Positions 5,033 to 7,753 of a stretch of 7,753 bases of DNA are shown piece by piece. The stretch is taken from contig JAFMQT010000203.1 in NCBI GenBank assembly GCA_017354515.1, positions 1 through 7,753 of the forward strand. Reading direction: 5' to 3'. A program made the translations under genes and the position numbers. The notes beneath the pieces were generated by a model. That model made no database searches. It was not told where the DNA came from and saw only the letters and a program-made list of their open reading frames with translations. The stretch's first letter is position 1. Every line of letters starts with the position of its first letter. The stretch is from Nocardia sp. Its GTDB lineage: Bacteria > Actinomycetota > Actinomycetes > Mycobacteriales > Mycobacteriaceae.

Positions 5033-5469
5033 TGACGCGGAGCGCATTCGACGGCATTTCGATGGCCACCGTTACCCCCGAACAGCTGAACGAGATCGAG
5101 CAGGGCACGTTCGCCGATCTGATCGGATTGACCTATCTCGAACTCGGGCCGCAGCGGGTGATCGGTGAATGCGTGGTCTCACCGCAGCTGCATCAGCCCG
5201 CGGGAATCGTCAACGGCGGCGTGTACTGCACCATCATCGAAACCCTGGCCAGTGTCGGCGGCGGTATCTGGTTCGCCGATCGCGGAAATGTGGTCGGGGT
5301 CAACAACAACACCGATTTCCTGCGCGCGGTGCGCGAGGGGACGCTGCACGCCGAGGCCACCGCGATCCATCAGGGACGATCCCAGCAGCTCTGGCAGGTA
5401 GTCATCACCGACGAACAGCAGCGGACGGTGGCGCGCGGGCAGGTCCGGCTACAGAACCTCACCGCGTAG
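5032..5469 (+). CDS. Hotdog-fold PaaI-type thioesterase
   Basis: This is a 145-residue cytoplasmic single-domain hotdog protein predicted to hydrolyse acyl-CoA or aryl-CoA thioesters; the substrate is unknown. The central helix motif is HQPAGIVNGGVYCTIIETLA (54-73), with E70 as the likely catalytic acid. The core strands VVGVNNNTDFLRAV (87-100), HRG-like HQGRSQQLWQVVI (113-125) and ARGQVRLQNL (134-143) resemble M. tuberculosis Rv1847, the gene after blaI there. The usual histidine before GG in GxxHGG is replaced by asparagine here (N61). The ATG at 5032 was chosen because similarity begins shortly after it and a short coupled leader ORF ends on it; ATG 5062 is an alternative. The open frame extends to 4807, but that part is the terminator region and reads as non-coding. 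Confidence 0.88.
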   Translation: MTRSAFDGISMATVTPEQLNEIEQGTFADLIGLTYLELGPQRVIGECVVSPQLHQPAGIVNGGVYCTIIETLASVGGGIWFADRGNVVGVNNNTDFLRAVREGTLHAEATAIHQGRSQQLWQVVITDEQQRTVARGQVRLQNLTA

Positions 5470-5475
5470 GCCGCC

Positions 5476-5498
5476 TCGCCGCCACCGTCGGCCGGCGA
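5476..5498 (+). terminator. Weak hairpin after the thioesterase
   Basis: TCGCCG (5476-5481) pairs with CGGCGA (5493-5498) around an 11-base loop, a few bases after the stop codon. It has no T-run. It may be a modest terminator or chance in GC-rich DNA. Confidence 0.3.
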
Positions 5499-5503
5499 GA
5501 TGG

Positions 5504-5509
5504 CAGACT
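5504..5509 (+). promoter_or_regulatory. Possible -10 box of the O-methyltransferase gene
   Basis: CAGACT, one base off TANNNT, lies 6 bases before the ATG at 5516, as in the window's other leaderless genes. It is weaker than those because the first base is C. Confidence 0.3.
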
Positions 5510-5515
5510 GTCGGC

Positions 5516-6178
5516 ATGACGGAAACCGAATGGGGTGCGGTCGATCGTTATGTGGTGGATTCGCTTGTCGGAGACGGTGATTCCGATGTGCCGCGAGCCA
5601 ATTCCGAGGCGGGGCTCCCGCCGATCGACGTCTCGCCGCCGCAGGGCAAATTCCTGCGGCTGATCGCCCAGTCGATCGGGGCGCGCCGGGTGCTCGAGAT
5701 CGGCACCCTGGGCGGCTATTCGACGATGTGGCTGGCTCGGGCGGTCGGGCCGCAGGGCCGGGTCGTGACCCTGGAATACGATCCGCACCATGCCGAGGTG
5801 GCCCGCGCCAATCTCGACCGCAAGGGGGTGGGCGAGCGCGTGGAGATCCGGGTCGGGGCGGCGCTGGACAATCTGCCCGGGGTCGAGCGCGATCTCACCG
5901 AACCCTTCGACCTGGTGTTCATCGACGCGGACAAGGTCAACAACGCCGAATATGTGCGCTGGGCACTGCGGGTGACACGGCCGGGTTCGGTGATCATCAT
6001 CGACAATCTGGTGCGCGCCGGCCGACTCGTCGATGGCGATCCGGCGGATCCGGGAGTGCGCGGATCACGCGAGGCGGTGGAATTGCTGGCCGCCGAACCG
6101 CGTCTCGAGGCCACGGTGGTGCAGACCGTCGGCAGTAAGGGCTGGGACGGATTCGGGTACGCCGTCGTGGTCGAGTGA
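5516..6178 (+). CDS. SAM-dependent O-methyltransferase (family 3, COMT-like)
   Basis: This 220-residue soluble class I methyltransferase has a Rossmann SAM-binding core. Motif I is VLEIGTLGGYST (59-70), the acidic end of strand 2 is E87 in TLEYDP, and motif SPPQG (40-44) precedes the core. The probable divalent metal ligands are D137 (FIDADK, 135-140), D163 and N164 (IIIDNLV, 160-166). These mark the metal-dependent COMT/CCoAOMT family that methylates catechol-type hydroxyls; the substrate is unknown. The length is normal, and the protein recalls M. tuberculosis Rv0187. It lies 46 bases after the thioesterase, with a weak hairpin between and a possible leaderless -10. It may be read either on its own or by readthrough. 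Confidence 0.92.
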   Translation: MTETEWGAVDRYVVDSLVGDGDSDVPRANSEAGLPPIDVSPPQGKFLRLIAQSIGARRVLEIGTLGGYSTMWLARAVGPQGRVVTLEYDPHHAEVARANLDRKGVGERVEIRVGAALDNLPGVERDLTEPFDLVFIDADKVNNAEYVRWALRVTRPGSVIIIDNLVRAGRLVDGDPADPGVRGSREAVELLAAEPRLEATVVQTVGSKGWDGFGYAVVVE

Positions 6179-6240
6179 CAACGACGCCGGTGAGATCAAC
6201 ATCGTGTCCGATTCGGGCGCCGGAACGGTTCTCGCTCACA

Positions 6241-6246
6241 TAGAGT
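6241..6246 (+). promoter_or_regulatory. -10 box of the SDR gene (leaderless)
   Basis: TAGAGT is followed by 7 bases and the GTG at 6254, the same arrangement as at 817-830. It supports the upstream GTG start over the ATG at 6305. The rest of the 75-base gap after the methyltransferase shows no other signal. Confidence 0.5.
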
Positions 6247-6253
6247 CGCGGGC

Positions 6254-7117
6254 GTGAGGGAATCTCGGAATCGCCGGACGGCGGAGCGGATCGCCACCAG
6301 ACTCATGTATCCGGTGTCGCGGACCCGAAGTAAGGAGTTGTGCGCGGCCGTAGCGGGACAGACCATCCTGGTGACCGGGGCATCGCACGGGATCGGCAAG
6401 ATCACCGCCGGTAAACTCGCGGCCGCGGGGGCAACGGTGATCATGGTCGCGCGCTCGGGCGATGAACTCGAGGCCGCGGCGGAGGCGATCCGCGCCGATG
6501 GCGGAATCGCCCATGCCTACCGCGCAGACCTCACCGATATGGCGGCGGTCGACGGCCTGGCCGGGGATCTGCTCGCCACCCACGGCCATCTCGATGTGGT
6601 GGTCAACAACGCCGGCCGATCCATCCGGCGCCCGATCGACGAATCCTACGATCGCTTCCACGATTTCACCCGCACCATCGATATCAACTACCTCGGCCCG
6701 GTGCGGCTGCTGCTGGGCCTGCTGCCGGCCATGCGCGAACGCGGGAGCGGGCATATCGTCAACATCTCCACCTGGGGTCTGCGGATGCCGCCCGCACCCC
6801 GCTGGGCCGCCTATGGCGCGTCCAAGGCCGCCTTCGATCAGTGGCTGCGCACGGTGGCCACCGAAATCGCCTCCGACGGGCTGACCGTCACCTCGGTGTA
6901 CATGCCGCTGGTGCATACCCGGATGAGCGCACCCACCGATTTCGGCTCGGTGCCCGGACTGACCGCCACCGAGGCCGCCGACCTGGTTTGTCATGCCGTC
7001 GCCGCCAAACCGGTGCAGATCACGCCGTGGTGGAGTGGGCCCCTGCAGGCGTGGACCGATATGACCCGCGGCCCCACGCAGCGGGTGATGGCCCGCAGTT
7101 TCGGTCGATTCACCTGA
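6254..7117 (+). CDS. Short-chain dehydrogenase/reductase (classical SDR)
   Basis: This 287-residue NAD(P)-dependent oxidoreductase has all classical SDR signatures: the cofactor loop TGASHGIG (41-48), the structural motif NNAG (118-121), N145, catalytic S172 (VNISTWG), and Y187/K191 in YGASK. R67 in MVARS, at the end of strand 2, favours NADP(H). As remembered, it resembles the SDR domain of mycobacterial fatty-acyl reductases (for example the segment NNAGRSIRRPIDESYDRFHD, 118-137), so a lipid carbonyl is a plausible substrate; this is an inference. The basic N-terminus (1-35) is longer than usual. The GTG start at 6254 is supported by the TAGAGT box; ATG 6305 (residue 18) is the alternative. 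It lies 75 bases after the methyltransferase. Confidence 0.92.
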   Translation: MRESRNRRTAERIATRLMYPVSRTRSKELCAAVAGQTILVTGASHGIGKITAGKLAAAGATVIMVARSGDELEAAAEAIRADGGIAHAYRADLTDMAAVDGLAGDLLATHGHLDVVVNNAGRSIRRPIDESYDRFHDFTRTIDINYLGPVRLLLGLLPAMRERGSGHIVNISTWGLRMPPAPRWAAYGASKAAFDQWLRTVATEIASDGLTVTSVYMPLVHTRMSAPTDFGSVPGLTATEAADLVCHAVAAKPVQITPWWSGPLQAWTDMTRGPTQRVMARSFGRFT

Positions 7118-7133
7118 GGCGGCCGTTGGTCCG

Positions 7134-7164
7134 GGGCCGGTCGACGCGGGCGATCAACCGGCCC
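7134..7164. terminator. Hairpin between convergent SDR and ndh genes
   Basis: GGGCCGGT (7134-7141) and ACCGGCCC (7157-7164) form a perfect 8-bp stem with a 15-base loop. GATTTCC follows on the plus strand. It lies between the two stops and could serve both convergent genes. Confidence 0.55.
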
Positions 7165-7172
7165 GATTTCCG

Positions 7173-7753
7173 CTAACCGTGCCGGCTGTCGGCGCGATCG
7201 GTCGCGGTGTCGGCGGCGGACGAATCATCTGTGGCGGTAGGCTTTCCGCCATTTGCCGAGCGCTCGGCCGAGGTCGCCGAACCCGCACCGTCGGCAGCCG
7301 ACGCATCGGCAGCCGCGGCCTCGACGGCGTGCGTTTCGGCCTGCTGGGCCTTGCGATCCTCCAGGGCCAGGCGGGCGAACACCCACTGCTCGGTGGCCGC
7401 CATCTGACCGCGGTTGCGTCCCAGGAAGGCGACCAGCCACTGCAGGACCGTGATGGTGCGGCTGCGATATCCGATCAGGTAGTACAGGTGCAGGACCAGC
7501 CACAGCAGCCAGGCGAAGAAGCCGCTGAACTCGAACTTGCCGATCTGACAGACCGCATTGAATCGTGAGACGGTCGCCATACTGCCCTTGTTCAGGTACT
7601 TGAACGGTTTGCGCTGCTCGGGAGTCTGTTTACCGGCCAGCTCGGCGGTGATCTGCTTGGCGGCGTAGGTGGCGCCCTGGATCGCGCCCTGGGCCTGTCC
7701 GGGAACGCCGGGCACCGCCATCAGGTCACCGACGACGAAGACGTTCGGATGGC
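7173..7753 (-). CDS. ndh: Type II NADH dehydrogenase, C-terminal part (cut by the edge)
   Basis: The open frame continues past the right edge; 192 C-terminal residues are present. The fragment starts HPNVFVVGDLMAVPG, the second dinucleotide (FAD) motif with the flavin-contacting GD, and goes on to GQAQGAIQGATYAAK with the AQxxxQ quinone-site motif of NDH-2 enzymes. A long hydrophobic/amphipathic stretch (about 76-110 of the fragment, FSGFFAWLLWLVLHLYYLIG onward) is the C-terminal membrane anchor. NDH-2 oxidises NADH and passes electrons to menaquinone without pumping protons. The last 50 or so residues are Ala/Ser/Asp/Thr-rich and look disordered. The gene resembles Rv1854c, whose locus in M. 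tuberculosis also contains Rv1845c-Rv1847. It is convergent with the SDR gene. Confidence 0.92.
   Translation of the reverse strand, partial: HPNVFVVGDLMAVPGVPGQAQGAIQGATYAAKQITAELAGKQTPEQRKPFKYLNKGSMATVSRFNAVCQIGKFEFSGFFAWLLWLVLHLYYLIGYRSRTITVLQWLVAFLGRNRGQMAATEQWVFARLALEDRKAQQAETHAVEAAAADASAADGAGSATSAERSANGGKPTATDDSSAADTATDRADSRHG

Noticed and set aside
3264..5108. A 614-codon open frame on the minus strand across the AveC-family gene
   Set aside because: It is antisense to a clear membrane-protein gene and overlaps tetR in another frame. Its His/Arg/Asp/Gly-rich translation is the typical shadow of GC-rich third positions.
6236..6994. A 252-codon minus-strand open frame opposite the SDR gene
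   Set aside because: It is a Gly/His/Arg-rich shadow of the SDR frame, which has every catalytic motif.

Overview
The window is high-GC actinobacterial DNA, most likely Nocardia or a close relative in the Mycobacteriales. The evidence is strong G/C bias at third codon positions, a BlaI protein very close to mycobacterial BlaI as I remember it, an IdeR-type iron box, many apparently leaderless genes and an AveC-family spirocyclase-like membrane protein. No insertion sequence, tRNA, rRNA or CRISPR array is visible. Gene names come from recognised motifs and remembered family sequences; no search was run.

Left part (1-1560): an M56 (BlaR1-like) peptidase gene runs off the left edge behind a leftward blaI. 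Diverging from blaI, the 287-base gap holds a near-consensus IdeR box inside a promoter, followed about 110 bases later by a strong hairpin with a T-run. This looks like a small iron-regulated RNA gene. The layout and the neighbouring blaI match the M. tuberculosis sRNA MrsI (ncRv11846). Just after the sRNA terminator, a leaderless promoter serves a gene for a GAD-like/Tdi1-type protein (possible orphan immunity protein). It ends at a long hairpin shared with the convergent metY.

Middle (1562-4950): leftward metY (O-acetylhomoserine sulfhydrylase) carries a perfect 8+8 inverted repeat upstream. Next come a leftward TetR regulator and a divergent rightward AveC-family gene. Two interlocking palindromes lie in the shared promoter region, and the probable 5' end of the AveC mRNA carries a GNRA hairpin. 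An 18-bp hairpin closes the AveC gene.

Right part (4950-7753): a hotdog thioesterase resembling Rv1847, apparently preceded by a tiny coupled leader ORF; then an O-methyltransferase and a classical SDR, each with its own leaderless-type -10 box. A hairpin separates the SDR from a convergent gene that enters from the right edge, the C-terminal part of a type II NADH dehydrogenase (ndh).

The order M56 - blaI - (sRNA) - hotdog thioesterase - ndh recalls Rv1845c-Rv1847 and Rv1854c of M. tuberculosis. Here the urease genes are missing between the thioesterase and ndh, and a GAD/metY/tetR/aveC block sits between blaI and the thioesterase. The genes therefore look like a conserved frame with accessory insertions rather than one operon. 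The most interesting element is the putative MrsI-like sRNA.
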